Part shown: positions 1-7,786 of the stretch, piece by piece
How positions within the stretch are numbered: position 1 is the stretch's first letter
Layout: the number at the start of each line of letters is the position of its first letter
The notes under the pieces: model-generated
The model's database searches: none
What the model was told of the DNA's origin: nothing
What the model saw: the letters and a program-made list of their open reading frames with translations, nothing else
DNA from: Ruminococcus sp. UBA6407
GTDB taxonomy: Bacteria > Bacillota > Clostridia > Oscillospirales > Ruminococcaceae
Length of the DNA stretch: 26,244 nt
Assembly: GCA_002438605.1 (NCBI GenBank)
Contig: DJPR01000035.1
Location: forward strand, 12,287 to 38,530
Reading direction: 5' to 3'
Position numbers and translations under genes: made by a program

Positions 1-33
1 AGTCTTTTGACGTGCTTTGTGCGATGCTGTATG
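1..33 (+). repeat. Right end of a dispersed MITE-like repeat, cut by the window edge
   Basis: Bases 1-21 are identical to 22256-22276 in the complete 180-bp element, and the following bases (CGATGCTGTATG) are a diverged version of its right terminal repeat. The copy lies directly downstream of the hemW stop codon. The rest of the element is outside the window. Confidence 0.75.
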
Positions 34-35
34 TT

Positions 36-1142
36 TTATTCAAAAATTAAATATTCTATTATGGAATTAGACATCAGAAAGCCTTTACTTGTAAGGGCAA
101 TTTTTTTTTCGTTGAATACGATATAACCGTTTTTTTCAAGCATTGGAATTTTTTTTAAAATAAACTTTCTTTTTTCTTCAGGACAATCTGAAATTTCAAG
201 ACCGTCAGAAAGTCTTAATCTGAGCATTGCTTTTTCTTCAAATGTGTATGGAGTTTCCTCTGTTATATAGGTTGACTGCTTTTCATCTGAAACAAAGCTC
301 TGCAAGTCAGCATCAACTGCAAATCTTTTTCCGCCAAAGCATGAATGTGCTGCCGGTCCGATTCCTAAATAATCATCACATTGCCAATATTTCAAATTAT
401 GTCTGCTTTGATAACCTTCCTTTGAAAAGTTTGATATTTCATATTGCTTAAATCCTCTTTTTTCAAGCAGACTGCACATATGCAAATAAAGCTCAGAAAC
501 ACAGTCATCATCAGGAATTTGCTTTGACATTCCCTTTCTGCTGAACTCTGTTCCCTCTTCAATTTTAAGTATATATGAGGACACATGAGTAATCGGATAA
601 CCTGTAATTTCAGATATTGAATACTCAACATCTTCTTTTTTCTGATTAGGCAGTCCTATCATCAAATCACATGAAATATTTTTAAATCCTGCTTTTATTG
701 CTGTTTCAAGCGTTTCTTTCACTTTCCCTGAATTGTGAAGTCTGCCAAGAAGTTTAAGCTCTGAATCAATCATTGACTGAACTCCGACAGAAATTCTATT
801 AATTCCTGCTTCCGAATATTCACAAAGCTTTTGCTCGTTCACTGTTGACGGATTGACCTCAATCGTAACTTCACAATCCGATGAATAATCAAAGTTTCCT
901 TTTATTTCATCAATGACCTGCCTATACTTATTTCCGCTTAAAAGTGACGGTGTACCGCCACCAAAGTATATTGTATCAACTTTTAATTCTTTATTGCTGT
1001 AAGCATTAATATTTCGTATTACAGCGTCAATATATGAGTCAGCAGTATTCTTTTTGTACGATGTTGAGTAGAAATCACAATAAGGACATTTCCTTGCACA
1101 AAACGGTACATGAATATATATTCCTATGCTTTTGCCAATCAT
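36..1142 (-). CDS. hemW: HemW-like radical SAM heme chaperone (coproporphyrinogen oxidase-like)
   Basis: This is a 368-residue radical SAM protein. The N-terminus carries the [4Fe-4S]/SAM motif C15-x3-C19-x2-C22 (CARKCPYC), followed by a GGGTPSLL stretch and a VNPST/GVQS core typical of the HemN/HemW superfamily. The length (about 370 residues) and the lack of HemN-specific extensions fit HemW, which binds heme and is thought to insert it into respiratory proteins, rather than the true oxygen-independent coproporphyrinogen dehydrogenase. The start ATG overlaps the stop of the upstream zinc-ribbon gene by four bases (ATGA), so it is translationally coupled as the last gene of a lepA operon. 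lepA-hemW linkage is common in Firmicutes. Assignment to the family is firm; the exact substrate role is inferred. Confidence 0.9.
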   Translation of the reverse strand: MIGKSIGIYIHVPFCARKCPYCDFYSTSYKKNTADSYIDAVIRNINAYSNKELKVDTIYFGGGTPSLLSGNKYRQVIDEIKGNFDYSSDCEVTIEVNPSTVNEQKLCEYSEAGINRISVGVQSMIDSELKLLGRLHNSGKVKETLETAIKAGFKNISCDLMIGLPNQKKEDVEYSISEITGYPITHVSSYILKIEEGTEFSRKGMSKQIPDDDCVSELYLHMCSLLEKRGFKQYEISNFSKEGYQSRHNLKYWQCDDYLGIGPAAHSCFGGKRFAVDADLQSFVSDEKQSTYITEETPYTFEEKAMLRLRLSDGLEISDCPEEKRKFILKKIPMLEKNGYIVFNEKKIALTSKGFLMSNSIIEYLIFE

Positions 1143-1462
1143 GAAAGCGAATCCCTGCGTCTTGTAAGCTCCATTTTAAAGAAAAACGCATTTACAATTC
1201 TTGGAACTAATATCATAGCCGCAATCGCACCTATAATTATAAAAATCTCGCCGGGCAATGCTTTAAGATATGTTATTACAATCACAGCAAACATCATTAC
1301 ACTGAAAATTGCACTGAAAATTGATGACGCAGTTCCATTTGTAACGTGCTTTCCGCAGTTTTTGCAGGCACGTCCCTTAGAATTAAGCTGACCTGCCATA
1401 GCCTTTGTTAACGGATTAAATGTCTTTTCGCCGCAGTTAGGGCAATTATATATACTACTCAT
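1139..1462 (-). CDS. Small zinc-ribbon membrane protein, function unknown
   Basis: The predicted product is 107 residues. The N-terminus holds two Cys pairs, C7-x2-C10 and C33-x2-C36, which form a zinc-ribbon-like unit. Two hydrophobic segments follow at about 50-70 and 73-92, with a basic tail (KMELTRRR). I chose the ATG at 1462 because AGGA lies six bases upstream. A second in-frame ATG at 1477, which overlaps the lepA stop, would add five residues and has a poorer ribosome site. The gene sits between lepA and hemW and overlaps the hemW start by four bases, so the three are probably co-transcribed. The fold suggests a membrane-anchored zinc ribbon with its ribbon in the cytoplasm. I do not recognise a named family and assign no function. 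Confidence 0.75.
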   Translation of the reverse strand: MSSIYNCPNCGEKTFNPLTKAMAGQLNSKGRACKNCGKHVTNGTASSIFSAIFSVMMFAVIVITYLKALPGEIFIIIGAIAAMILVPRIVNAFFFKMELTRRRDSLS

Positions 1463-1476
1463 ATTTATTCCTTTCA

Positions 1477-3279
1477 TCAGCTGTCAAGCTTAAGAACACT
1501 CATAAATGCTTCCTGAGGTACTTCTACCGTTCCAAGCTGGCGCATACGCTTTTTACCCTCTTTTTGCTTTTCAAGAAGCTTTTTCTTTCTTGTAATATCA
1601 CCGCCGTAGCACTTTGCCAAAACGTCCTTTCTCAAAGCCTTGACAGTTTCTCTGGCAATAATCTTTCCGCCTATTGCCGCTTGTATAGGAACTTCAAAAA
1701 GCTGTCTTGGTATATTCTCCTTAAGCTTTTCAACTATTTTTCTTGCTCGGCTGTATGCCTTGTCTGTATGGATAATAAATGATAACGCATCCACAACATC
1801 ACCATTAAGCATTATATCAAGCTTTACAAGCTTGGAAGGTGCATAGCCTATCATCTCATAATCAAATGATGCATAGCCTTTTGTTCTTGATTTCAAAGCA
1901 TCAAAGAAATCGTATACTATTTCATTAAGCGGAAGTTCATAATGCAGATTTACTCGTGTATCATCAAGATACTTCATATCTTTAAAAACGCCTCGTCTGT
2001 CCTGACAAAGCTCCATTATATTTCCGACAAATTCAGACGGTGCAAGAATATCCGCCTTGACCATTGGCTCTTCTGCTGATGCAATAAGTGCAGGTTCAGG
2101 GTAATTTGACGGATTATCAATATACTTTACTTCGCCATTTGTCATTGTCACTTTGAATATAACTGACGGTGCTGTTGTAATAAGGTCAAGATTATATTCA
2201 CGTTCAAGACGTTCCTGAATAATCTCCATATGAAGAAGTCCCAGAAATCCGCATCTGAAACCAAATCCAAGTGCAATTGATGTTTCAGGCTCAAATGAAA
2301 GTGAAGCATCATTAAGCTGCAGCTTTTCAAGTGCATCTCTCAAATCACCATATTTAGCTCCGTCAGCAGGATAAATACCTGAATAAACCATTGGATTTAC
2401 TTTTCTGTAACCTGGAAGCGGCTCGTCACATGGATTTTCAGCATTTGTTACTGTATCTCCGACCTGAGTATCTCCAATGCTTTTTATGGACGCTGAAATA
2501 TATCCTACCTCACCTGCTGTAAGAGTTCCTGCATTTATAAGTGAAGAAGCGTCCATATAACCTGCTTCAACAACAGTAAATTCAGCTCCTGTAGCCATAA
2601 GCCTGATTGTATCGCCAACCTTAACCGTTCCCTCTTTTATGCGGATATAAATTATAACACCTTTATAAGCATCGTAATAGCTGTCAAAAATAAGTGCTTT
2701 AAGCGGCTTATCAGGGTCACCTGACGGTGCAGGAATATCAGTCACTATTTTTTCAAGCACCTGTTCTATATTTGTACCCATTTTTGCTGAAATTCTGGGA
2801 GCGTCCATTGCAGGTATCCCTATTACGTTTTCAACTTCTGTACATACTCTTTCAGGGTCAGCAGACGGCAAATCAATTTTATTTACAACAGGTACAACCT
2901 CAAGATCATGTTCTATTGCAAGATAAGTATTTGCAAGAGTCTGTGCCTCTATTCCCTGAGAAGCGTCAACTACCAGAATAGCACCCTCACAGGCTGCAAG
3001 TGAACGTGAAACCTCATAATTAAAGTCAACATGTCCGGGAGTATCTATAAGATTAAAAATATAGTCCTCGCCGTCATTTGCAGTATACTTCAAGCGTACT
3101 GCTCTGGCTTTTATGGTTATTCCACGCTCACGCTCTATATCCATATTGTCAAGAAGCTGATCTTCCATATCACGAATGGCAACAGTTTCAGTTTTTTCCA
3201 GAATTCTGTCAGCAAGTGTGGACTTTCCATGGTCTATATGTGCAATAATACAAAAATTACGAATTTTATCACTAGCCAA
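1477..3279 (-). CDS. lepA: Elongation factor 4 (LepA), ribosomal back-translocase GTPase
   Basis: This is a 600-residue translational GTPase of the usual LepA length. The N-terminus gives G1 (AHIDHGKST), G2 around RGITIKA, G3 (DTPGH) and G4 (NKID). The C-terminal LepA-specific domain with [14 protein letters not shown] is present. LepA remodels stalled or mis-translocated ribosomes and influences initiation and ribosome assembly. The start is TTG at 3279 with GAGG nine bases upstream; the next residues ([19 protein letters not shown]) align with the usual LepA N-terminus, which supports this start. A strong promoter lies 37-65 bases upstream. It heads a three-gene operon with the zinc-ribbon gene and hemW. 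Identification is secure. Confidence 0.97.
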   Translation of the reverse strand: MASDKIRNFCIIAHIDHGKSTLADRILEKTETVAIRDMEDQLLDNMDIERERGITIKARAVRLKYTANDGEDYIFNLIDTPGHVDFNYEVSRSLAACEGAILVVDASQGIEAQTLANTYLAIEHDLEVVPVVNKIDLPSADPERVCTEVENVIGIPAMDAPRISAKMGTNIEQVLEKIVTDIPAPSGDPDKPLKALIFDSYYDAYKGVIIYIRIKEGTVKVGDTIRLMATGAEFTVVEAGYMDASSLINAGTLTAGEVGYISASIKSIGDTQVGDTVTNAENPCDEPLPGYRKVNPMVYSGIYPADGAKYGDLRDALEKLQLNDASLSFEPETSIALGFGFRCGFLGLLHMEIIQERLEREYNLDLITTAPSVIFKVTMTNGEVKYIDNPSNYPEPALIASAEEPMVKADILAPSEFVGNIMELCQDRRGVFKDMKYLDDTRVNLHYELPLNEIVYDFFDALKSRTKGYASFDYEMIGYAPSKLVKLDIMLNGDVVDALSFIIHTDKAYSRARKIVEKLKENIPRQLFEVPIQAAIGGKIIARETVKALRKDVLAKCYGGDITRKKKLLEKQKEGKKRMRQLGTVEVPQEAFMSVLKLDS

Positions 3280-3315
3280 AATTTATAACCTCATTTCCGT
3301 TTATCTATCATAAGA

Positions 3316-3344
3316 ATTATAACAGAAAAAAATTAATTTGTAAA
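3316..3344 (-). promoter_or_regulatory. Housekeeping promoter of the lepA operon
   Basis: Read on the minus strand: -35 TTTACA (3344-3339), a 17-base spacer and -10 TATAAT (3321-3316), with an extended TGT just before the -10. Expected initiation near 3309 leaves a leader of about 30 bases before the lepA TTG. Confidence 0.8.
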
Positions 3345-3375
3345 GGCAGTATACGATAATTTACATCAGATTCTT

Positions 3376-4251
3376 TCAGCTTAAATCCTTAATAAGCATA
3401 TCAAGAATGACAATTGCCTTATCATACGATTCCTGCATTTCTTCTTCATCTGCCCACTGAACAGGTGCAACTGCTCTTATTCCCAAAAACAGTTCATCAT
3501 CAATTTCACCGCTGTATCCTATTTTCTCTGCAAATGAAGTATCCTTCAGATAAAATCCGTATTTCTTTACATGAGGATTATCAGGATAAAGTGTTTCAAG
3601 GTCAACAAGAGTTATATCAGGCGAAATAGCGTCATCAGCCATTTTTCCGCTTATTACAAGCATTGCGTCTGCATTCTGCATTTCTGCAATCAGCTTTGTG
3701 GTCGAACCGTTATTATAGTCGGTATATTCAACCCCTGTATATGGAATATAATAAACAGATGCAACTGCTTTTCCGTCATCATTAATATCTCCGCAAAGAT
3801 TTTGAAGATAATCAGTAAATTTTTCAGAATATGCTATTTCCGCATTGTTATCAATGTATAATATTACAACATCCGGATCAGTCTTTGTCACCAAATCGTA
3901 AATAAGATAACCTCCCAAGGCAACAAAAAACACACCTATACCAAGCCACCATTTATTATGATAGAAAAAGTTACTTATCCTTTTAAAAAAAGGAAGCTTT
4001 ACTTTTTCTTCTTTCGATTCTGACAGAATTTCACTTTGCTCAATTTCACCCTGTTTCAGACGTATAAGTTCAATTTTCTCATCTCTGAGCTGTTTTTCAT
4101 AAGACTCTTGTTTTTCTTTCTCCTTTTGAGCAATTCTTTCAGCCATACGCTGTTCAGCAAGCTTTTTTTCTGCTTCCTGCTGTTCCTTAAAACCTTTGGC
4201 AACTTTAAATACGCTTATTTCATTTTTTTCATCGGACTTTTTCCTGCCCAT
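3376..4251 (-). CDS. Single-pass membrane protein with charged coiled-coil N-terminus, unknown function
   Basis: The product is 291 residues. Residues 1-85 are very rich in Lys, Glu and Gln and should form a cytoplasmic coiled coil. A basic stretch (LPFFKRISNFFYHNK) leads into one membrane helix at about 101-120 (WWLGIGVFFVALGGYLIYDL). The remaining 170 residues should lie outside the cell. That part is acidic and shows alternating hydrophobic strands (VVILYID, VASVYYIPY, ADAMLVISGK), but I recognise no catalytic motif. The ATG has AAAGGA eight bases upstream. It follows lysS across an 87-base gap containing a terminator-like hairpin, and precedes lepA, which has its own promoter. Transcription is therefore probably by read-through from greA-lysS or from a promoter I cannot see. 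No family recognised. Confidence 0.8.
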   Translation of the reverse strand: MGRKKSDEKNEISVFKVAKGFKEQQEAEKKLAEQRMAERIAQKEKEKQESYEKQLRDEKIELIRLKQGEIEQSEILSESKEEKVKLPFFKRISNFFYHNKWWLGIGVFFVALGGYLIYDLVTKTDPDVVILYIDNNAEIAYSEKFTDYLQNLCGDINDDGKAVASVYYIPYTGVEYTDYNNGSTTKLIAEMQNADAMLVISGKMADDAISPDITLVDLETLYPDNPHVKKYGFYLKDTSFAEKIGYSGEIDDELFLGIRAVAPVQWADEEEMQESYDKAIVILDMLIKDLS

Positions 4252-4269
4252 TTCATTTTTCCTTTCAAA

Positions 4270-4313
4270 TATAAATACAATAAGGGCGTACTGAAATAAT
4301 TAACAGTACACCC
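4270..4313 (-). terminator. Terminator-like hairpin after lysS
   Basis: On the minus strand GGGTGTACTG (4313-4304) pairs with CAGTACGCCC (4293-4284), including one G-U pair, around a 10-base loop, followed by the T-rich TTATTGTATTTATA. On the plus strand the wobble becomes a C-A mismatch, so the hairpin favours minus-strand RNA. It may be leaky, because the downstream gene has no obvious promoter. Confidence 0.6.
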
Positions 4314-4338
4314 CACTTTAATTCATCTCTCTTGATTG

Positions 4339-5913
4339 CTACTGCAATGGCTTCATTGTCGGGAAAAGAAGTACATCTCTGATAGAAGGACTGTCTGTAA
4401 GAAGCATTACAAGTCTGTCAAGACCAAGACCAAGGCCGCCCGTTGGAGGCATACCATATTCCAACGCTGTAACAAAGTCCTCATCAACCTCAGCATTAGC
4501 ACCCTGAGCTCTCTTTGCTTCAACCTGCTTAACAAAACGCTCTTTCTGATCAATAGGATCATTAAGCTCTGAGAAAGCATTGCCCATTTCTCTGCAATAA
4601 ATAAAGTATTCAAATCTTTCTGTAAATGCAGGATCGGAAGGCTTTCTCTTTGCAAGCGGTGAATTTTCAACAGGATAATCATATATAATTGTTGGCTGAA
4701 TAAGCTTATCCTCAACAAAAGCATCGAAAAATGCAATAAGAACATGTCCTTTTGTTGCCTTTTCGCCTTCTTCAACTTCAACGCCCTTAGCCTTTGCACA
4801 AGCTCTTGCATCCTCATCAGTTGCCCACTCATTGTAATCAACACCGGCATACTTCTTAACTGCTTCAACCATAGTAAGTCTTTCCCATGACTTGCCAAGG
4901 TTAATTTCAACACCCTGATAGGTAATAACATCACTGCCGCAAATTTTGTCCGCAAGAGTGCGGTACATATTCTCAATCAAATCCATCATGCCTATATAAT
5001 CCGTATATGCCTGATACATTTCAATTGAAGTAAATTCAGGGTTATGTGATGTATCCATACCCTCATTTCTGAAAATACGTCCAACCTCATAAACTCTGTC
5101 AAAGCCGCCTACTATAAGACGCTTTAAATATAATTCTGTTTCAATTCTAAGATACATATCAAGGTCAAGTGCATTATGATGAGTAACAAAAGGTCTTGCT
5201 GCTGCACCAATTTCCAGTGTATGAAGAACAGGTGTATCAACCTCAATATATCCAAGATTATCAAGATAATTTCTTATTTCACGAAGAATCTGACTTCTCT
5301 TTACAAATGTTTCCTTAACATTAGGATTTACAATAAGGTCAACATAACGCTGACGATATCTCATATCCTGATCTTTAAGTCCATGCCACTTTTCAGGCAG
5401 CGGAAGAAGCGACTTGGAAAGCAGCACTATTTTCTGTGCATGTATAGAGATTTCTCCCTTTTTGGTTCTGAAAACAAAGCCCTCTACGCCTACTATATCG
5501 CCTATATCCCACTTCTTGAATTCCTTGAATTCTTCCTTGCCGATATCGTTTGAACGAACGTAAATCTGAATTCTGTCAGTATTGTCACGAACATCAATAA
5601 AATTAGCTCTGCCCATATCTCTCCAGCTCATAATTCTTCCGGCAATTCTTACTATATTGCCTTTGAGCTTTTCAAGGCCTTCATTCAGCTTTTCCTCGTC
5701 CCCGTTTGCTTCTTCTGTGATACGCTTTTCATCAATCTCATACTGTGCCTTTAAATCAGCATTTTTAGCTGTAACATCATACTTGGTTATTTCGTATGGA
5801 TTTTCATTTTTGCTCTTTAATTCATCAAGCTTTTCAATTCTTATTTTCTTTAATATGTTAATATCCTGTTCCTGTGTTTCCTCAGCAGCAACATTCTTTT
5901 GATTTTCGCTCAT
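4339..5913 (-). CDS. lysS: Lysyl-tRNA synthetase, class II
   Basis: This 524-residue enzyme charges tRNA-Lys with lysine and ATP. An OB-fold anticodon-binding domain (about 80-190; IVRIAGRIMSWRDMGRANF) precedes the class II catalytic core. Motif 2 is FRNEGMDTSHNPEFTSIE and motif 3 is GLGLGLDRLVMLLTDS. The N-terminal extension of about 75 residues is highly charged and longer than in the shortest LysRS proteins; it contains EADGDEEK-like acidic and basic patches. The gene is 39 bases downstream of greA, an association common in Firmicutes, and shares its promoter. A short palindrome (5922-5937) lies just before its start codon. Its immediate Shine-Dalgarno is AGGA only four bases from the ATG. 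Identification is secure. Confidence 0.96.
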   Translation of the reverse strand: MSENQKNVAAEETQEQDINILKKIRIEKLDELKSKNENPYEITKYDVTAKNADLKAQYEIDEKRITEEANGDEEKLNEGLEKLKGNIVRIAGRIMSWRDMGRANFIDVRDNTDRIQIYVRSNDIGKEEFKEFKKWDIGDIVGVEGFVFRTKKGEISIHAQKIVLLSKSLLPLPEKWHGLKDQDMRYRQRYVDLIVNPNVKETFVKRSQILREIRNYLDNLGYIEVDTPVLHTLEIGAAARPFVTHHNALDLDMYLRIETELYLKRLIVGGFDRVYEVGRIFRNEGMDTSHNPEFTSIEMYQAYTDYIGMMDLIENMYRTLADKICGSDVITYQGVEINLGKSWERLTMVEAVKKYAGVDYNEWATDEDARACAKAKGVEVEEGEKATKGHVLIAFFDAFVEDKLIQPTIIYDYPVENSPLAKRKPSDPAFTERFEYFIYCREMGNAFSELNDPIDQKERFVKQVEAKRAQGANAEVDEDFVTALEYGMPPTGGLGLGLDRLVMLLTDSPSIRDVLLFPTMKPLQ

Positions 5914-5921
5914 AAAGTCCT

Positions 5922-5937
5922 GACTTCAAATGAAGTC
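5922..5937 (-). repeat. Seven-base-pair palindrome in the greA-lysS gap
   Basis: GACTTCA and TGAAGTC flank two central bases. The palindrome sits between a GGGAGG motif (5946-5941) and the lysS ATG (5913). If it folds in RNA it shortens the distance from GGGAGG to the start; this is an inference from the layout. Confidence 0.5.
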
Positions 5938-5952
5938 CAATCCTCCCTAATA

Positions 5953-6423
5953 TTATTTTGAGATTTCCAAAACCTCGAATTTCAATTCTCCTGCCGGAGC
6001 TTCAACTGTAAAAATATCTCCGACCTTTTTCTTTAAAGCTGCCTTTCCGATTGGTGATTCATCAGAAAGTTTACCTGCTTTAATATCTGCATGGTTAGTA
6101 CCAACAATTGTAAATTTCTCTATTTTATCAGAGCCGACTTTTCTGATTGTTATAACTGAACTCATACCGATTTCATCAACAGAAATCTTATCATCATCTA
6201 CGACCTCAGCATTTTCAAGAGTTTTCTGAAGTTCAAGAATCTGTGCTTCAAGAATGCCCTGTTCATTTTTTGCTTCATCATACTCAGCATTTTCAGAGAG
6301 GTCACCGAATGAACGGGCTTCTTTAAGCTTCTGAGCAACCTCGGCACGTTTTTCGGTTACAAGATAAGCAAGTTCCTTTTCAAGTTTTTCGTAGCCTTCT
6401 CTGGACATTTGTTTTTTTGCCAT
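5953..6423 (-). CDS. greA: Transcription elongation factor GreA
   Basis: The product is 156 residues, the usual GreA length. The N-terminal coiled coil (1-75; REGYEKLEKELAYL, SENAEYDEAK) ends in the acidic tip that enters the RNA polymerase secondary channel. The C-terminal FKBP-like domain carries SPIGKALLGK-type residues (SPIGKAALKKKVGD). GreA stimulates cleavage of backtracked RNA so that stalled polymerase can resume. AAGGAG lies upstream of the ATG in a leader of about 70 bases. It is the first gene of a greA-lysS operon driven by a promoter matching the consensus exactly. Identification is secure. Confidence 0.97.
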   Translation of the reverse strand: MAKKQMSREGYEKLEKELAYLVTEKRAEVAQKLKEARSFGDLSENAEYDEAKNEQGILEAQILELQKTLENAEVVDDDKISVDEIGMSSVITIRKVGSDKIEKFTIVGTNHADIKAGKLSDESPIGKAALKKKVGDIFTVEAPAGELKFEVLEISK

Positions 6424-6501
6424 AATTACAGCTCCTTAAAATCTGATTTTCAAAACCTGTAACAACAAAATCATTGATACAAGTTCGCAATATTACATTT
6501 A

Positions 6502-6530
6502 ATTATAGTATATTTAACCTCAAATGTCAA
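6502..6530 (-). promoter_or_regulatory. Perfect-consensus housekeeping promoter of greA-lysS
   Basis: On the minus strand: TTGACA (6530-6525), a 17-base spacer, then TATAAT (6507-6502). Both hexamers match the SigA consensus at every base. It starts ten bases past the ctpA stop codon, and initiation is expected near 6495. Confidence 0.9.
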
Positions 6531-6539
6531 TATACACAT

Positions 6540-7715
6540 CTAATTTTCATTCCACTTTTTTATAACTTCAATTGCTTTATTAAGCTGTAAATCTGTATTG
6601 CTGTTCTCATCATCAGACTCAACAATATAGTCAGGAGTTATTCCAATCTTATCATAACATTCCGATTTTACTGTTTTATATTCAGCAACAGTCAGCACAA
6701 CCGCACTTCCGTCATCAAGCTTTGAAGTAACCTGCATAACACCTTTGCCATAAGTCTGCTCGCCGACAAGCTTTGCTTTTTCAAAGTCTTTAAGTGATGC
6801 TGCAAAAAGCTCGGCTGCACTTGCAGTATTTCCGTTTACAAGTACAACCATTGGAAGATCAAGCTCCGATTCATCAGAATAAACTATTGTTTCCTCATGT
6901 TCATCACTATAAACTGCATTTGCAATAACGCCTTCAGGCAGCAAAGGGTCGATGCACTCCTCCAGTGCAGAAACAAGTCCGCCTCCGTTATCTCTTACAT
7001 CAAATATGAATGCTTTCGCACCATTTGCAATAAGCTCCTCAAGTTCTGATATAAACTGGTCAGGTGTATTCTTTTTGAAACCGCTGACCTTGATATAACC
7101 AACATAATTATCGAGCATTTCACCGTTTACGGTTATAACCTCTATGGCAGTTCTTGTAAATGTCTTTTTAATATCGGTACCACCCCTGCGTACTGTTATA
7201 GTAACTTCTGTACCTTCATTTCCTCTCATCTCGTTTACAGCTTCATCAAAGCCATCTTTCAAGACGTCAATATCATTAATCGCTACAATGATGTCATTGA
7301 CCTTTATATCTGAATCACTCAGCGGAGAATTTTCAAGAATTTCTGTAATAAGCATATACCCGCTTTCATCTTCAGCAACTGTTATGCCAAGTCCGACTCT
7401 TTCGCCTGAATCTTCAGTCAATTCCTCCTGATATTCCTCGGCAGTAAGATACCTCGAATATTTATCCTCAAGACCGTTTACATAACCCTTTAATATGCCG
7501 CTGTTCAGCTTTTTTTCATCAATATCCCCAAAATACTGCTCACGAACATAATTATCCAGCACTTCCAGATTTTCGTACTTTTCTGCTTTTTCATTTACGT
7601 CAACTATTTTCTCATTAAAACTTTGCAATGAAAAAAAGGATGTCAATATAAATGTTACTGCTGACGCTATTGCTATCAGACTAATTGCCAATCCAAGCGT
7701 TATTTTTTTGTTCAT
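6540..7715 (-). CDS. ctpA: C-terminal processing protease, S41 family (CtpA-like)
   Basis: The product is a 391-residue serine protease. An N-terminal signal or anchor helix (about 7-30) places it outside the membrane. A short S41 N-terminal domain leads to a PDZ domain (about 105-185; GLGITV, SPLSDSDIKVND). The catalytic core has RDNGGG, the nucleophile S299 in NGNTASAAEL and the general-base K324 in TYGKG. Such proteases recognise C-termini of extracytoplasmic substrates. It is downstream of ftsE, ftsX and an M23 hydrolase gene, separated from the latter by a perfect 39-bp palindrome. In other bacteria CtpA-type proteases degrade peptidoglycan hydrolases, so the neighbouring hydrolase is a reasonable substrate candidate, by inference. 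The stop is TAG. Confidence 0.93.
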   Translation of the reverse strand: MNKKITLGLAISLIAIASAVTFILTSFFSLQSFNEKIVDVNEKAEKYENLEVLDNYVREQYFGDIDEKKLNSGILKGYVNGLEDKYSRYLTAEEYQEELTEDSGERVGLGITVAEDESGYMLITEILENSPLSDSDIKVNDIIVAINDIDVLKDGFDEAVNEMRGNEGTEVTITVRRGGTDIKKTFTRTAIEVITVNGEMLDNYVGYIKVSGFKKNTPDQFISELEELIANGAKAFIFDVRDNGGGLVSALEECIDPLLPEGVIANAVYSDEHEETIVYSDESELDLPMVVLVNGNTASAAELFAASLKDFEKAKLVGEQTYGKGVMQVTSKLDDGSAVVLTVAEYKTVKSECYDKIGITPDYIVESDDENSNTDLQLNKAIEVIKKWNEN

Positions 7716-7746
7716 TACACATCACTTTCAAATACAATATTTTTTC

Positions 7747-7785
7747 TAATGCAACACCGCACAAAATTTGTGCGGTGTTGCATTA
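7747..7785. repeat. Perfect 39-bp palindrome made of two MITE ends
   Basis: Nineteen-base arms match without error around a single central base. The arm core GCAACACCGCACAAA matches the left end of the 180-bp element at 22113-22130, so this looks like two element termini joined head to head with no interior. It occupies most of the 71-base gap between the M23 hydrolase stop (7787) and ctpA (7715). It has no proper loop and no long T-run, so it is not a canonical terminator, but in RNA it would form a strong hairpin. Confidence 0.85.
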
Positions 7786-7786
7786 A

